Shown here one piece after another: positions 48,078 through 58,790 of a stretch of DNA of 64,000 nucleotides. The position numbers were made by a program, and so were the translations under genes. The notes under the pieces were generated by a model. The model worked only from the letters and a program-made list of their open reading frames with translations, was not told where the DNA came from and made no database searches. This DNA comes from Scilla litardierei (taxonomy: Eukaryota > Streptophyta > Magnoliopsida > Asparagales > Asparagaceae). The stretch's first letter is position 1, and each line of letters starts with the position of its first letter. The DNA lies in assembly GCA_030789695.1 (NCBI GenBank), contig CM061130.1, positions 14,871,860 through 14,935,859 of the forward strand. The letters are read 5' to 3'.

Positions 48078-49583
48078 TCATGGTGGGCGGTACGGGTGAT
48101 GCCCAAAATCCGGCATCTCTTCAGCTCCAGAGGTTGTGGCTATTGGTGTAGTCAGCGGCTGTAAAAAGATTTGCTCGACTACCCTCTCTTTGTTCACATG
48201 ATCGGGGGGCTTCTCCCTCAAATTGGCGTCCACCGCCATCTTTTTCAGGATCCGGACCTCATCACCGGTGAGGTCCATGGGTTCTTTTCCTTTTCTCCTC
48301 GTGGGAGGAGACTTAGGAAATCCGGGAGGGATCATATGTCACGCGACCGCCTCATTAGACACTTCATTCTTAGGGGAGCCAACTTGCTCTCCAAGGTCCC
48401 CCAAGCTATCGGGGGGATTCCTCGAGAGCACTTCACATGCACTCGTTTCAACAGCTCTTTCTTCTTCATTCTCCAACACATTGATACTAGGATCGTCCGG
48501 GGGGTTTAGATGTTTCATCGACAAGCCCAAGTCAAATTCGACTCTTTCTTGGCCCACATTCAGGGAAAGCTTCCTGTTCTTTATGTCTATCAACACTCCG
48601 TCGGTTGCCATAAAGGGTCGTCCAAGAATAATTGGGGTATGCTTGTCTTCCGGCATGTCCATCACCACAAAATCGACTGGTACATGCACCCCTTTCACAT
48701 CGACTGGGAGGTCGTCCACTACTCCCACCGGATACTTAACCGAACGGTCAGCAAGTTGCAATGTCATGCCGGTGGGCTCTAAGTCTCCCATCCCTATTCT
48801 CTTGTACAACGATAGGGTCATTAAACTGACGCTCGCACCAAGATCGACGAGCGCCCTATGGATTTGCACTTCCCTGATAGAGCAAGGGATGGAGAAACTT
48901 CCTGGATCCTTGAGCTTGGGCGGATTTGCACGCTGAATGAGTGCGCTGCACTCCACCGTTAACACGACCTTTTCTTTTCTAGATCCCCGTGTCACCAAGT
49001 CTTTCAAGAATTTTGCATAGGAGGGGATTGTCTCTATGGCCTCGAGGAAGGGGATTTGCAAACTCATGTCTTTCACCATGGCAAAGAATTTGCCATACTT
49101 CTCATCGATTTTGGCTTTGGCGAGCCGTTGTGGGAAAGGCACAACGGGCCTGAATACCTTCAAATTCCCTTCTTCTTTCTTCTTCTCTTCTTCGGGGGTT
49201 CCCTCCGGAGCCACAATTTTTGGCGACGGGGCACCGTCGTCATTAGCTTTATCAATTGACCGCTCGACGGCCAGTGGTGCTTCCGGTTCCTTGGGCGGCG
49301 CTCTAGTAGGAATTTATGTCCCGCTCCTCAAGACGATGGCAGACACGTTTTCATGTTCATGTGTGAGTGCCAAGGTCCGATTTACCCCCCTAGGGTTCAC
49401 CTCAGGTTGTGGCGGTAATAAATTCTAATGTCTTTGCAGGTTCGCCACTTGCAACCCCAGCTGGGTCACCTGATCAGTGAGCACTCTTTGTCCCATCTCT
49501 AGCTTCAGATTAATTTTCTCCTGGTTGGCTATGTATTGAGTCAAGAGGGACTCAACCGGAGAAATGGCCCTCTGTTGGCCATA
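48078..49583 (-). pseudogene. pr: Gypsy-2 protease region, broken
   Basis: It is in frame with gag across a TAA at 49584-49586. The linker (TQYIANQEKINLKL) is followed by stops near 49423 and 49312. The 291-codon frame 49214-48339 then contains retropepsin: IHRALVDLGASVSLMTLSLY, where Athila-type protease has DLGAS in place of DSGAS/DTGAS, then VVDDLPVDVKGVHVPVDFVV and PIILGRPFMATDG. A single in-frame TGA at 48339 precedes the last piece (IPPGFPKSPPTRRKGKEPMD, to 48078). No RT follows. The aspartyl protease would cleave Gag. With several stops it is unlikely to be made as one chain. Confidence 0.85.
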
Positions 49584-50792
49584 TTACTGCTGGGTGGGCT
49601 GCTGATTCCTAGGGGCATATTGTTGATACTGTGGTGGAGGTTGTTGCTGATATTGCTGCTGGGGCCTAGCCGGCTGATATATCTGCTGTTGTTGCTGAGC
49701 CGGTTGTAGGTAGGGTGCCCGGTAACTAAGGTTCGGATGATTCCGGTTGTTGGGAGAGTAGGCCGGGTTTGAGTTGGTCCGGGGTGGAAATGGCGCATTC
49801 CCCGTAGGATTGTAAGACAATGCGCTCGCCTGATCTAATGGTGGTGAGACGTCACCACCGTCGAATTCCCCAAAAACTTTGGATTCTACTGCAGCAATCT
49901 GTTGTGTACCGGCGCCACCGGCGCCTACCATCAATGCGGAGATCTGGGTTGACAGCAAGTCAAACTTGCTTGAAAATTTGTCGACGTCTTCCACTCTATG
50001 GATGCCCCCAAACCTTGGTGTGGACCTCTCGTCACACCACCGTTCATTGTTGGATGCCATATTTTCCAAAATTTGCCCGGCATCTTCTTCGCTTCTTGAC
50101 ATGAAGGACCCTCCAGCCGCGGTGTCCATGGAAGACTTTAAATCGTCCCTCAACCCATTATAAAACAGATTTATAATCTGCCACTTGGGGAGCTCATGGT
50201 GGGGACATCTTCTCTGCATCTCCTTGTATCTTGTCCAAGCCTTATGCAAGGACTCGTGGCTGGCCTGGGAGAAGGAGGAGATCTCACTCCTCAGCTTCAT
50301 GGTCTTCCCCGGAGGAAAGAACTTCATCAGAAAAGCATTGGAGAGCTTCTCCCAGGTGTTGAATGTGTTGGGGTCCTTCCCCCTAAGCCACAGCTTGGCC
50401 TTATCTCGCAAGGAGAAGGGGAACAGCTTCAGTCGGATCGCCTCAGTTGTGACACCGTTAATCCGGAAGGTGTCACATTTCTCCAAGAAGGAGTCTAGAT
50501 GCTCGATCGGGCTCTCCATGGGTGCACCCGAACACTGATCCTGCTGGATCCACGTCACCAAAGATGGCTTAAGCTTGAAGCTTTGGGCCGTTATAGCTGG
50601 AGGACGGATGGCGGAGGTGGACTCGATGGAAGGCATCGAGTACTCCAGCAGGGACTTGTGAGGCGGCGTGTTCTCCACCATGGCTTCAGGATCCTCTCTT
50701 CTGCGCTTCTCTGCGGCCAAACGCCTAAGGGTGTCGTTTATCTCTGGATCGACGGGGATCAAGTCGTCGAGACTTCTTGAACTCCTGCGCAT
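49584..50792 (-). CDS. gag: Athila-like Gag (about 402 codons)
   Basis: Capsid protein of gypsy-2. The frame is open from 50822, but the ATG at 50792 (MRRSSRSLDDLIPVDPEIND) is chosen because gypsy-1 starts there too. A retrotransposon gag domain (PF03732-type) follows: IEHLDSFLEKCDTFRINGVT, RDKAKLWLRGKDPNTFNTWE, LSNAFLMKFFPPGKTMKLRS, WQIINLFYNGL. Later comes an ISALMVGAGG segment and a Gln/Pro/Tyr-rich tail (YQQQPPPQYQQYAPRNQQ) ending in TAA at 49584. A Q-rich tail with no zinc knuckle is usual in Athila. It is the least damaged ORF of this element, while its protease is broken. Confidence 0.88.
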   Translation of the reverse strand: MRRSSRSLDDLIPVDPEINDTLRRLAAEKRRREDPEAMVENTPPHKSLLEYSMPSIESTSAIRPPAITAQSFKLKPSLVTWIQQDQCSGAPMESPIEHLDSFLEKCDTFRINGVTTEAIRLKLFPFSLRDKAKLWLRGKDPNTFNTWEKLSNAFLMKFFPPGKTMKLRSEISSFSQASHESLHKAWTRYKEMQRRCPHHELPKWQIINLFYNGLRDDLKSSMDTAAGGSFMSRSEEDAGQILENMASNNERWCDERSTPRFGGIHRVEDVDKFSSKFDLLSTQISALMVGAGGAGTQQIAAVESKVFGEFDGGDVSPPLDQASALSYNPTGNAPFPPRTNSNPAYSPNNRNHPNLSYRAPYLQPAQQQQQIYQPARPQQQYQQQPPPQYQQYAPRNQQPTQQ

Positions 50793-50960
50793 GAAAAACA
50801 ACAAACACCCGTGAAGCGACAAGTGGGAAAGAAACAGATAAGGTAAGAAATAAAAATAAGAAAATAAAAAGGAAAAAGAAGAATGCGAAAATTATCGCGA
50901 GGTAGGGATAAGAGCTAGACACTAGGGTTCAAGAGATCCTAAAATAACAAGCACGTTGCC

Positions 50961-50978
50961 TCCCCGGCAACGTCGTCA
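50961..50978 (-). promoter_or_regulatory. Primer-binding site of gypsy-2
   Basis: The minus strand reads TGACGACGTTGCCGGGGA six bases after the LTR end, two changes from the Athila/Tat site TGGCGCCGTTGCCGGGGA, conventionally tRNA-Asp. The gypsy-1 site is changed at different bases. Confidence 0.8.
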
Positions 50979-50984
50979 TAAACT

Positions 50985-52576
50985 TGACGTGCCCCCGGTT
51001 TGCGAGCCGCAAATGGCCGGGGGACCCGCGTGAGGGTTTAGATATTTGTAACCGCAAGCGCACGGTGTTGTAGTGTGGCTTGGGGGTCGAAAACAGGGAG
51101 GCTAGGATGTGCTTGTGTCAAGGAGGACCGAAATCACCCCGTGGGCGAGCTAGCCCAGATCGGTTGATGGGTTGTCACGGTAAAGGAATGCAAGATATGA
51201 ACACTATGAAAATAAACCCGGGACTTTGGTTTCCACTCCAACGAGCGAATCTCGCCGATACGGCCAACGGGTAGGATGGCGATCGGGATTAGAGTCTAAT
51301 GGTGAGACGTTGCCTCTGAAAGTGGTACTGGTATCCCATGGGCCCGATATTCCGGTCGGTGCCCAGGATGATACACCGGACTTCCCGGGTTCGATCAGTG
51401 GGCACTCCCGTGTCCATTAACATTGATCGATTCCGGGAGCACTAAACTCGCAACGATAACTCCCAACGTCTCATCCTGCCGCTCCCGCGCGCTAGGATTC
51501 GGCGTCTATGCTAAGGGCGTGCGCTATGGCTAGGGAGTCAACTACCAAGTTTATTCCCCCTTGGCCCAACGGTCAAAGGCGGTCTTTTTCCTGCCGATGA
51601 CAATAAAACACCCCGCGTAACCGTTAGATTCCTAATCCCTAACGATTTCCTAACCCTATGGACGCATCAGGAAGAGCCCCCGAAGGGGTTTCCGCCAAAA
51701 TCCCAGATTTGGGAACCACTCACCAATATTCATTAAAAAGCGATCTAAATGAAAATAGACCGTTGAAATCATAATCAGACGAAAGGAATGCAAAGGTAGT
51801 AGAGCAATAAAGATAATACTAAAGTTTTACAAAGATCCGAAAACTTACAAAAACAGGAAAATTACAGCCGTCACAAAATGAAGAAAACAGTAAAAAATAA
51901 CAAACGCCCGAATATGGGAAACCTAGGGTTCTATTTATATAAAATGACATCACCCGATCAGTTGACAAGTCAACCGGTCGGGTGAGACGCTTCACAAAAT
52001 TACAGCGCGATGCGGGGGTTTCACCCGGTCAGTATGAACCGGTCGGTTGGATCTTGGTGCCGACCGGTTGGATCTTGGTGCGGGCCGAGTGAGGAGACCG
52101 GTTGGAGCTTCGAGTCTTGGCTGTTGAAATTCAGCTACATGTGAACCGATCGGGTGAAGGTCACCCGATCGGTTGGAAATCAGCTTCGAATTTCCAGAGA
52201 CTTTGAGCTTTTGACCCGGTCACTGAACCGACCGGGTGACTTCTCGGGGGCTCCAAGCTGCGTCCGGGTGGTGCACACGTGCATCACCCGATCGGTTGGA
52301 GATGACCAACCGACCGGGTGAGGGGCTGAAAGATGTAATCTTCGTCGTTTGACCCCCTGGATCACGCGTGACTCCTCCCGTTGCTCCGGGGACACATGAT
52401 ATCATCGTTTTACGTCCCAAATGCCAGCAAACTCCTGCAAAACACGGAAAATACGGAAAAGTGAAAGAAAACAAGAAAATACAAGAAAACACGAGAAAAT
52501 GAATAAAAGACAGCGGTAAATACGGAAAAACATGGAAGAAAACGTGCGTAAATATTTGAAATATAAACGCACGTCA
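50985..52576 (-). repeat. 5' LTR of gypsy-2 (1592 bp)
   Basis: Plus orientation TGACGTGCCCCCGG to AACGCACGTCA, followed by CCAAC (target duplication). Pair of 41732-43322 with low divergence. Confidence 0.95.
51931..52322 (-). promoter_or_regulatory. Palindrome cluster and TATA box in the gypsy-2 5' LTR
   Basis: The minus-strand TATA (TATATAAATAG, about 51931-51942) comes after the palindrome cluster 51951-52320, as in the 3' LTR. This LTR would drive the genomic transcript. Confidence 0.8.
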
Positions 52577-54001
52577 CCAACAGATCATTCAATTATCGGT
52601 ACCAAGTGGGCATTCAAAAATAAATTGGATGAATCTGGTCAGGTAATTAGAAACAAGGCATGATTGGTTGCATAAGGTTATAATCAAGAAGAAGGTATTG
52701 ATTATGATGAAACCTATGCACCAGTTGCACGTCTTGAGTCTATTAGAATGTTGTTATCATTTGCATGTTTTAAAGATTTTAAATTATTTCAAATGGATGT
52801 CAAAAGTGTTTTTCTAAATGGTTTTCTCAAGGAGGAAGTTTATGTTGAACAACCTCCTGGTTTTATTCATGAAAATTTAGAAAATCATGTTTTCAAATTG
52901 AAGAAAGCTTTATATGGTCTCAAACAAGCACCTCGTGCTTGGTATGGAAGACTTGAAAGCTATCTTTTAAACTCTGGTTATTCAATTGGTAAAATAGATT
53001 CGACGTTATTTATTAAGAACATTAAATCTGACATAATCATTATTCAAATATATGTTGATGATATTATTTTTGGTTCTACTAATGAATCTCTTTGTCAAGA
53101 TTTTTCTAAGATTATGCAGAAAGAATTTGAGATGAGTCACATGGGTGAACTTAATTACTTTCTCGGTCTTCAAATCAAACAATTGAAGGAAGTGATCTTT
53201 ATTCACCAAAGCGAGTACTCTAAAGAACTCATCAAGCGTTTTGGTTTAGAAAGTTCTGCAGAAAAACGTACTCCAATGAGTACATCTACTTCTCTCAATA
53301 AAGATTTAAATGGTAAGAGTGTTGATCAACGTCTTTACAGAGGTATGATTGGCTCTCTACTCTATTTAACTGCTAGTAGACCAGATATTATGTTTTCAGT
53401 ATGTTTATGTGCACGTTTTCAGACAGATCCTAAAGTTTCACATCTAACTGCCATAAAAAGGATTATTAGATATGTTAAGCACACTTCTGATTTTGGTTTA
53501 TTTTATCCCAAGTCAAGCACATTTGATTTATTATCATATAGTGATGCAGATTTTGCTGGTTGCAAATCAGATCGTAAAAGTACCAGTGGTACTTGCCACT
53601 TTTTAGGTCATGCTTTAGTTTCTTGGTTTAGCAAGAAGCAAAACCCTATTTCATTATCTACAACCGAGGCAAAATATATTGCCGCTGGTTTAGCATATGC
53701 TCAAATTTTATGGATGAAACAAACCATATCAGACTATGGTATTGATTGCTCTACTTGCCCTATTATGCGTGATAATACTAGTGCTATTAATCTTTCTAAA
53801 AATCCTGTGCATCATTCTCGTACAAAACATATTGATGTACGTCATCATTTTCTATATGATCATGTTCATAAAGGAGATATAGTTCTTAAATTTATATCTA
53901 CTGAACATCAGACAGCTGATATTTTGACCAAACCATTGAAAGAAGATACTTTTATTAAGCTTCGTAGGAATTTAGGGATTATTAGTGAATCGGACTTATG
54001 A
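52577..54001 (+). pseudogene. pol: Sire-1 RT and RNase H, nearly intact
   Basis: Continues the frame broken at 41731 by gypsy-2. Two stops (near 52665 and 52674) precede the long frame 52748-54001 (417 codons). RT motifs: [12 protein letters not shown] (first Asp at residue 17), [20 protein letters not shown], and YVDD at residues 102-105, all intact. RNase [34 protein letters not shown] and [20 protein letters not shown] keep the acidic residues. It ends [13 protein letters not shown], as in Sire-2. Damage is limited to stops upstream and the gypsy insertion. Confidence 0.92.
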
Positions 54002-54068
54002 CACATTCTTATTTTTATTTTTAGATTTTTTTCTCCAATTTTTTCAAATTTTTCTGGTTATTTTTCAA

Positions 54069-54105
54069 ATTGGTCGACTAATTCACCAATATTGGTCGCC
54101 AATTG
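54069..54105 (+). promoter_or_regulatory. Internal palindromes of Sire-1 after pol
   Basis: ATTGGTCGACTAA and ATTGGTCGCCAATT are one- or two-base variants of the LTR palindrome TTGGTCGACCAA. They lie 70-100 bp after the pol stop and before the env-like leader, the place where Sire-2 has its internal cluster. Confidence 0.6.
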
Positions 54106-54684
54106 TCGAATTTTTTATTATTTTTTTAATTTTTCGGTAACTACTTCATCTTCACGCTTATTCTCGTTATCTGTTCCCTCCATTTTTCTTTCAAAAACTG
54201 AACCCATCTTTTCATTTTCAAATTTTGGTGGGATTCGTTTCTTAAACTTCTCTGCCGATTGGAATTATATCTGTTCCAACAACTTCCCTTAACTGATTCT
54301 CTTTACTATTTAATTCTTGCCTAGGGATGCTAAGTCTCCAAAATATCTTCAGCCCATTTCATTTCCCGAAGCACCAATTTCCCCCAAAAACTCCCGTCGG
54401 CCTCTCTTCTTCCCAAATCTCCACCGCCCTAAATCGACCGGCGATCTCCCTCTTTCTCGTCGGCGCCTTCCTCACAAATCCACCCCGTCGACCGATCTTC
54501 CTTCTCCTCTCCTCGCTCGACCATCTGCTGTCTTCCTCCACCAATTTCACGAGACCCGACCGTCGATTTCACCGATCCGTCCGAGTTTCACCGGTGACCA
54601 CCCTCAACTCGACCCCCCATCGACCGATTGTCCCTCGCACGGCTCCGATTTCCGTCGTTCCACCGTCTTTCGACTTCATCCTCG
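54106..54684 (+). other. Leader of the truncated Sire-1 env-like ORF
   Basis: Pyrimidine-rich (TTTTTC-, CCTCTC- and CGACC-rich) stretch without a recognised protein. Pro/Ser-rich frames such as 54327-54806 reflect composition. Confidence 0.4.
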
Positions 54685-54897
54685 ATGGATCCACATCCAC
54701 AAGATTTCATAGCGACACCGGCACCGGCCTATTTTCGATCTCCGGTGGCTACGCAACACTTCCGGCTCTTGGAGAACATCCCCTTCCATCCCGAACGACA
54801 TATTGATTTCAGCGACCATAGGTTCTCCTGGCTTTTGAGCCCCCTCCATTCTGCCGGTTTCGTCGGTCTCTGGTCTACTTCCAATCGCACCCCGTAC
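54685..54897 (+). pseudogene. Sire-1 env-like ORF, N-terminal piece only
   Basis: ATG at 54685 reads MDPHPQDFIATPAPAYFRSP, then FHPERHIDFSDHRFSWLLSP, LHSAGFVGL and WSTSNRTP. It is cut by the GC-array copia LTR at 54898. The pattern around HIDFSDHRFSWLLSPLHSAG resembles YVQFSDFLGLADLLSYSGLL in the Sire-2 env-like protein and sits in the same place after pol. An in-frame ATG at 54628 is possible, but 54685 gives a better N-terminus. Confidence 0.5.
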
Positions 54898-55448
54898 TGT
54901 TGGATATGTACGACATTAATACACCCATGAGGGGATGTATGGGGGTATATGAACCTCAGATGTCGCGTGCACGAAAGCGTGCACGGAGGGAACCTTTTCT
55001 CGTGTGAAAAGGACCACTCAATAAGTGGAAAAAGCCATTCGATAAGCGGAAAAAGTCACTTTATAAGTGCATAAAGGCACTTGATAAGTGAATGAAGAAG
55101 AGGATAAATGGATGTGCTAATATAGGCTAATAAGCTTATATTTAGTTATTTCCTACAATAACTACCCATAAAGCCTATAAATAGGACCCAAGGGTAAGGC
55201 ATTCATACTACACTTTCCATGCCATAAGTTTGCAAAAGACATCTTATGTTCTTCTTCTCCCTTCCATTAAAATCCTCTTCTAAATAGAGATTTAGACGGT
55301 GAAACTCTGCTTCGATCCTCCGTGACGAAATATCGACCGTTGTGGCGAATCCGAGGGCAAAGTTCAGAGATTACAGTGCCGCGTACGTAAACGTAAGTCT
55401 CTACTTTATTATTCGATCCTAACTTCGTTGTTTTGACAGGATCCTACA
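54898..55448 (+). repeat. 5' LTR of copia copy 2 (551 bp)
   Basis: TGTTGGATATGTACG to GGATCCTACA. TATA box CTATAAATAGG at 55175. A series of ...GATAAGTG units lies at 55020-55100 (four in 80 bp) upstream of TATA, not obviously present in copy 1. Homologous to 3016-3623. Confidence 0.92.
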
Positions 55449-55449
55449 T

Positions 55450-55461
55450 TGGTATCAGAGC
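55450..55461 (+). promoter_or_regulatory. Primer-binding site of copia copy 2
   Basis: TGGTATCAGAGC one base after the LTR end, an exact tRNA-Met match. Confidence 0.95.
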
Positions 55462-56039
55462 CATACTGTTTCGCCCCGGCAAACCGTCGCCCCGTCGAAC
55501 CGATGAACGAGGCGTTGTCTTTTTCACGAATGGGTATCCTACCATTATGGACATGGTAGGAATGCTTCATGACGGAGAGAACGCAGTGGTTGTTCTTTTC
55601 ACGTTAGGGTCTTCTGTCATTACGGATATGGCAGGAACTCTCCGTGACAGGAAGAACCGACCGTTCATATCGCCAAACTCGCACTCTTCATGGATGCTGA
55701 GTCTCCATTCAAAAGGGAATGGGCGCTCTCTTCATGTGGAGCGTGTAGTTTACGAACTTTAAAGTATGTTATTTTTCATTTTGGCACATGGCCATTGAAG
55801 GATAACTACTTTCTCGATGAACGGGTGCTTCATCGGAGAAGAAGATGGTGGTTATTCTCATCGGAGAAGATGACTTTGGGTGCATGATCGCCATGGCCAT
55901 ATGGGCTATGAAGGCAATGCACCTCCCTTCCCATACGGAGGGGGTTGGCTACGGCCAATAACCACCACGGCCACCCCTCCGACGGGGGTGTGCGGCCAAC
56001 CCCATGAAAGGGGGTGGCCAGCCATGGCCATATGGGCCA
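55462..56039 (+). other. Leader of copia copy 2 before the GC array
   Basis: It contains two copies of a roughly 75-bp unit (ACCATTATGGACATGG..GACGGAGAGAACG and TCATTACGGATATGG..GACAGGAAGAACC, 55540-55660) matching 2810-2960 on the minus strand, then GGCCATATGGGC-type palindromes. The 109-codon frame at 55433 is not a known protein. Confidence 0.7.
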
Positions 56040-56610
56040 TGGCCGGCCATGGCCAAAGGGCCATGGTCGGCCATGGCCAGGCCGGCCAGCCGGCCGGCCA
56101 TGGCCAGAGCCAGGGGGCCCTGGCCGTGGCCAGGGCCAGGGGGCCCTGGCCGTGGCCAGGGCCAGGAGGCCCTGGTCGGCCTCGGCCAGAGCCAGGGGCC
56201 GGCCTGGCCGGCCCTGGAAGGGGCCAGGGCCGGCGCCCTGGCCTCGGCCAGGGCCAGGGGGCCCTGGCCGGGGCTAGGCCAGGGCCAGGGCCCTGCCGGC
56301 CCGGGCAGAGGCCATGGCCGGTGCCCTGGCCGGAGGGCCAGGGCCCTACCGGCCCTGGCAGAGGCCAGGGCCGGCACCCTGGCCGAGGCCAGGGCCGATG
56401 CCCTGGCCGGCCCTGGCCTCTGCCAGGGCCACGGCCGGCCCTGGCCTCTGCCAGGGCCACGGCCGGCCCTTGGCAGTGGCTAGGGCCAGGCCGGCCGGCC
56501 CTTGGCAGTGGCCAGGGCTAGGCGAAGGCCTGCAGGGCCAGGCCGAGGCCAATGCCCGGCAACTGCCGGCCCCGGCCTCGGCCAGTGCCGAACCCCGGTC
56601 GAGCCCCGGT
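56040..56610. repeat. GGCCAGGGCC array in the leader of copia copy 2
   Basis: The same word set as 1867-2490 (GGCCAGGGCC, GGCCCTGGCC, CCTCTGCCAGGGCC), with more GGCCATGGCC at its left edge. The order of units differs from copy 1, so the array is length- and order-variable between copies. Frames of 99-213 codons on both strands are artefacts. Confidence 0.92.
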
Positions 56611-56729
56611 TGACCCTGGATTTGGGGGGGGGCTTGCATGAAGGTGACATGCATGGCTAGCCCATACGGTGACAACGGCAGTCGTCTGCGGCAATATTTT
56701 CCTATAGGGGGGAGAGTGCATGGATCCAT

Positions 56730-58469
56730 TGTAATGCCCTACCAGCTACTGCACAAGTACTAGAGGGGGGTGAATAGTACTTTAAAATAATAAGGCGTAT
56801 AATTCCAAATTAAATTGCACACAACTACCAAATCAATTTGCGGAAGCTTAAATTGAATGACAACAATGAAATTAACAATGCTAACAAACGATGTTAATTG
56901 GTTCGGATCCACCCAAGTCTCCCCGACTTGTTCCCGGTGATCCTACGTCCCAACCACCCGGATCCCCTCCGGATACTTGAGTTAGAAACCCTAACTCAAG
57001 ATTTCCACTATGAATATCTTGTGAAAAACCTTCACAAGATCAAATCATACATGCAATGGCAAAGTGAATCCCACAACCCGGGATCACAAACTTCTCTCAC
57101 AACCGAGAGAATCACAAAGCAATATTAAAGAGTTTAATATGAAATAAACAAGCTTACCACAAAATCCTATACCTTGAGTTTTTCTTACCCAATAGGTGGA
57201 ATGAAGGATTTGAGGAAGATGAAGTTACCAAACCCTAGCACCAAGGAAATGAGCAGCAATGGGTGCCTAGGGATGATTTGGAAACTTGAATCAAGCAATA
57301 GCTTGAAGAGCTCACCAAGAACAAGCTTCTCTCTAGATCTAGAAATGAGAGAGAATGGGTTTCTTGTGAGGAAGAGAGCTTTAGATTTGAGGGAGAATGG
57401 CTATCTCTTTAGAACTCAATGAATCTCTTAATGGCAGCTCTATTGAAGATAGAAATGACCTAGGTTCGTATTTATAGGGTCCCATAAAAACAAGTTAGGT
57501 CATTCTCCAACGGAAAGAAATCTGTGAGGATTAGTCGGTCAAAGAACAAACACTGACCGACTAGATCATCAACTAGTCGGTCAGTCACAAAGCATGGACC
57601 GACTAAGAGCAGATCTGAGAAGAGATAGAATTTCAGACCTAGAAATCTAGTCGGTCCAAGAAGACTGTCTGACCGACTAGTTTCACAACTAGTCGGTCAT
57701 CCAATGAACGTAGACCGACTAAGAGGCAAAACAACTTAGTCTGAAGGCAAGTTGACTTAGTCAGTCCAAGAACAAAAGTTGACCGACTAGATTATCAACT
57801 AGTCGGTCATCAAACGTTCTTAGACCGACTAACGGTAAACAGTAGCTTAGGAGAATTTTAGAGTGAACAGTAAGTCTCAACTAGTCGGTCAAAGAAGCAT
57901 CACTGACCGACTAGTTCACAAACTAGTCGGTCGGTGAGTCAACGTAGACCGACTAACTGTAAACAGTAAAGTCCAAGAAATTAAGGAATCAAACTAGTCG
58001 GTCCAAGAACAGTTGCCGACCGACTAGATCACCATCTAGTCGGTCAGTACTTGTTCTTGTACCAACTAACATGCACAACAAAGTCCGAATCGAAGCGCGA
58101 CGCTTCGAGGAGTTAGAATGAACTTGTGCAAGGATCCTAGAGCTACGAAATGAGCGTAATGAAGATAGAAACGTAAGATATACTCAAGGCTTAACATTAT
58201 ATCAATCGAAACTAAAAGACTATAAATAAAACCTTAATAAACGGTCTTTGAGAGCTTCGATTGAATCTTCATAACTTCCAAAGCGTTGCAGGAGCTTCAA
58301 CGAAGCTTTAGGCATGAATATGAGCTTTGGAAAGTGTTGAGATGTCGCTTTGAATATTCTCGTGAAATTGGCGACGATCTCCAATACTGCGCTCACAAAT
58401 TGTTAGTTCATGAATTATTTATGTTTGCTCATCATCCAAAACCAAATCCGGGGAGTCCAATATTCAACA
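56730..58469 (-). repeat. 3' LTR of Sire-2 (1740 bp)
   Basis: Minus strand TGTTGAATATTGG to GGGCATTACA. The start follows the polypurine tract AAAAAGGGGGAGAA. The end carries CTATTCACCCCCCTCTAGTA as in Sire-1. It contains about ten TAGTCGGTC hairpins and a TATA box. ORFs at 56898-57422 are shadows. Confidence 0.92.
57468..58070 (-). promoter_or_regulatory. LTR promoter of Sire-2: TAGTCGGTC hairpin cluster plus TATA box
   Basis: About ten inverted pairs CTAGTCGGTC...GACCGACTAG, arms of 9-10 bp with loops of about 13-25 bases, fill 57531-58070 at a spacing of about 50-60 bp. The minus-strand TATA (CTATAAATACG, 57468-57478) follows within about 60 bp. The same word set recurs at 61507-61810. 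Confidence 0.85.
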
Positions 58470-58790
58470 TTCTCCCCCTTTTTGGTGATGACAAACCAAC
58501 ATAAATAATAATCAAAGATAATAATTCAAATGTAAAATACTTACTCCCCCTGCATTGATGACACGTTAATTCCAAAATGAATATAAATGAATTGCATCAA
58601 GCAGACGAGTAAGATAAATAAAATGAATTGATTTTTGAAATATCGGATTTTGAAAATCCTTATATGTATCTTAACTCCCCCTGAATCTAACATATCAAAC
58701 TAGATTCTTGGAAATTGAGTTAAATTTTCATTTGCGCTATTTATTATCATTATCTCTCCCCCTTTGGCATTATCCCAAAAACGGGGGGCA
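58470..58790 (-). promoter_or_regulatory. Multiple polypurine tracts of Sire-2
   Basis: On the minus strand, CACCAAAAAGGGGGAGAA abuts the LTR. Further AGGGGGAG-type tracts lie near 58541 (CAGGGGGAGTAAG), 58675 (TCAGGGGGAGTTA) and 58755 (CCAAAGGGGGAGAGAT). Repeated polypurine tracts ahead of the 3' LTR are a known Sirevirus trait; they prime plus-strand DNA synthesis. Confidence 0.8.

Larger units (their letters stand above)
41732..52576 (-). mobile_element. Athila-like Ty3/gypsy element, gypsy-2, complete insertion without RT/integrase
   Basis: A 10,845-bp unit with two LTRs and a perfect 5-bp target duplication CCAAC (41727-41731 and 52577-52581) inside the Sire-1 RT region. On the minus strand: 5' LTR (52576-50985), primer-binding site, gag (50792-49584), protease region (49583-48078), palindromic promoter-like cluster (47880-47511), env-like ORFs (47081-45203), polypurine tracts, 3' LTR (43322-41732). 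RT, RNase H and integrase are absent, and the protease-to-cluster spacing matches gypsy-1. The first 375 bp of the LTRs differ at about 13 positions by eye. Confidence 0.94.
36899..54897 (+). mobile_element. Ty1/copia Sirevirus, Sire-1, interrupted by gypsy-2
   Basis: Plus-strand order: 5' LTR, tRNA-Met primer-binding site, gag with a long C-terminal tail, protease, integrase, RT, RNase H, a palindromic spacer, and the start of an env-like ORF. A 10.8-kb Athila-like element (41732-52576) sits at the start of the RT region with a CCAAC duplication. The 3' end, with the rest of the env-like ORF and the 3' LTR, is cut off by the GC-array copia LTR at 54898. The pol wording and the CCCCCCCTCTAGTGTATTG LTR end are typical of SIRE/Maximus elements. 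Several in-frame stops make it inactive. Confidence 0.92.
54898..56729 (+). mobile_element. Ty1/copia retrotransposon, GC-array family copy 2 (LTR and leader)
   Basis: LTR (54898-55448), primer-binding site and leader with the GC-rich array. Gag is not reached because Sire-2 is inserted at 56730. Inverted relative to copy 1 at 1-3623. The left 5 bp before the LTR are CGTAC; the matching duplication would lie beyond the right edge. Confidence 0.9.
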
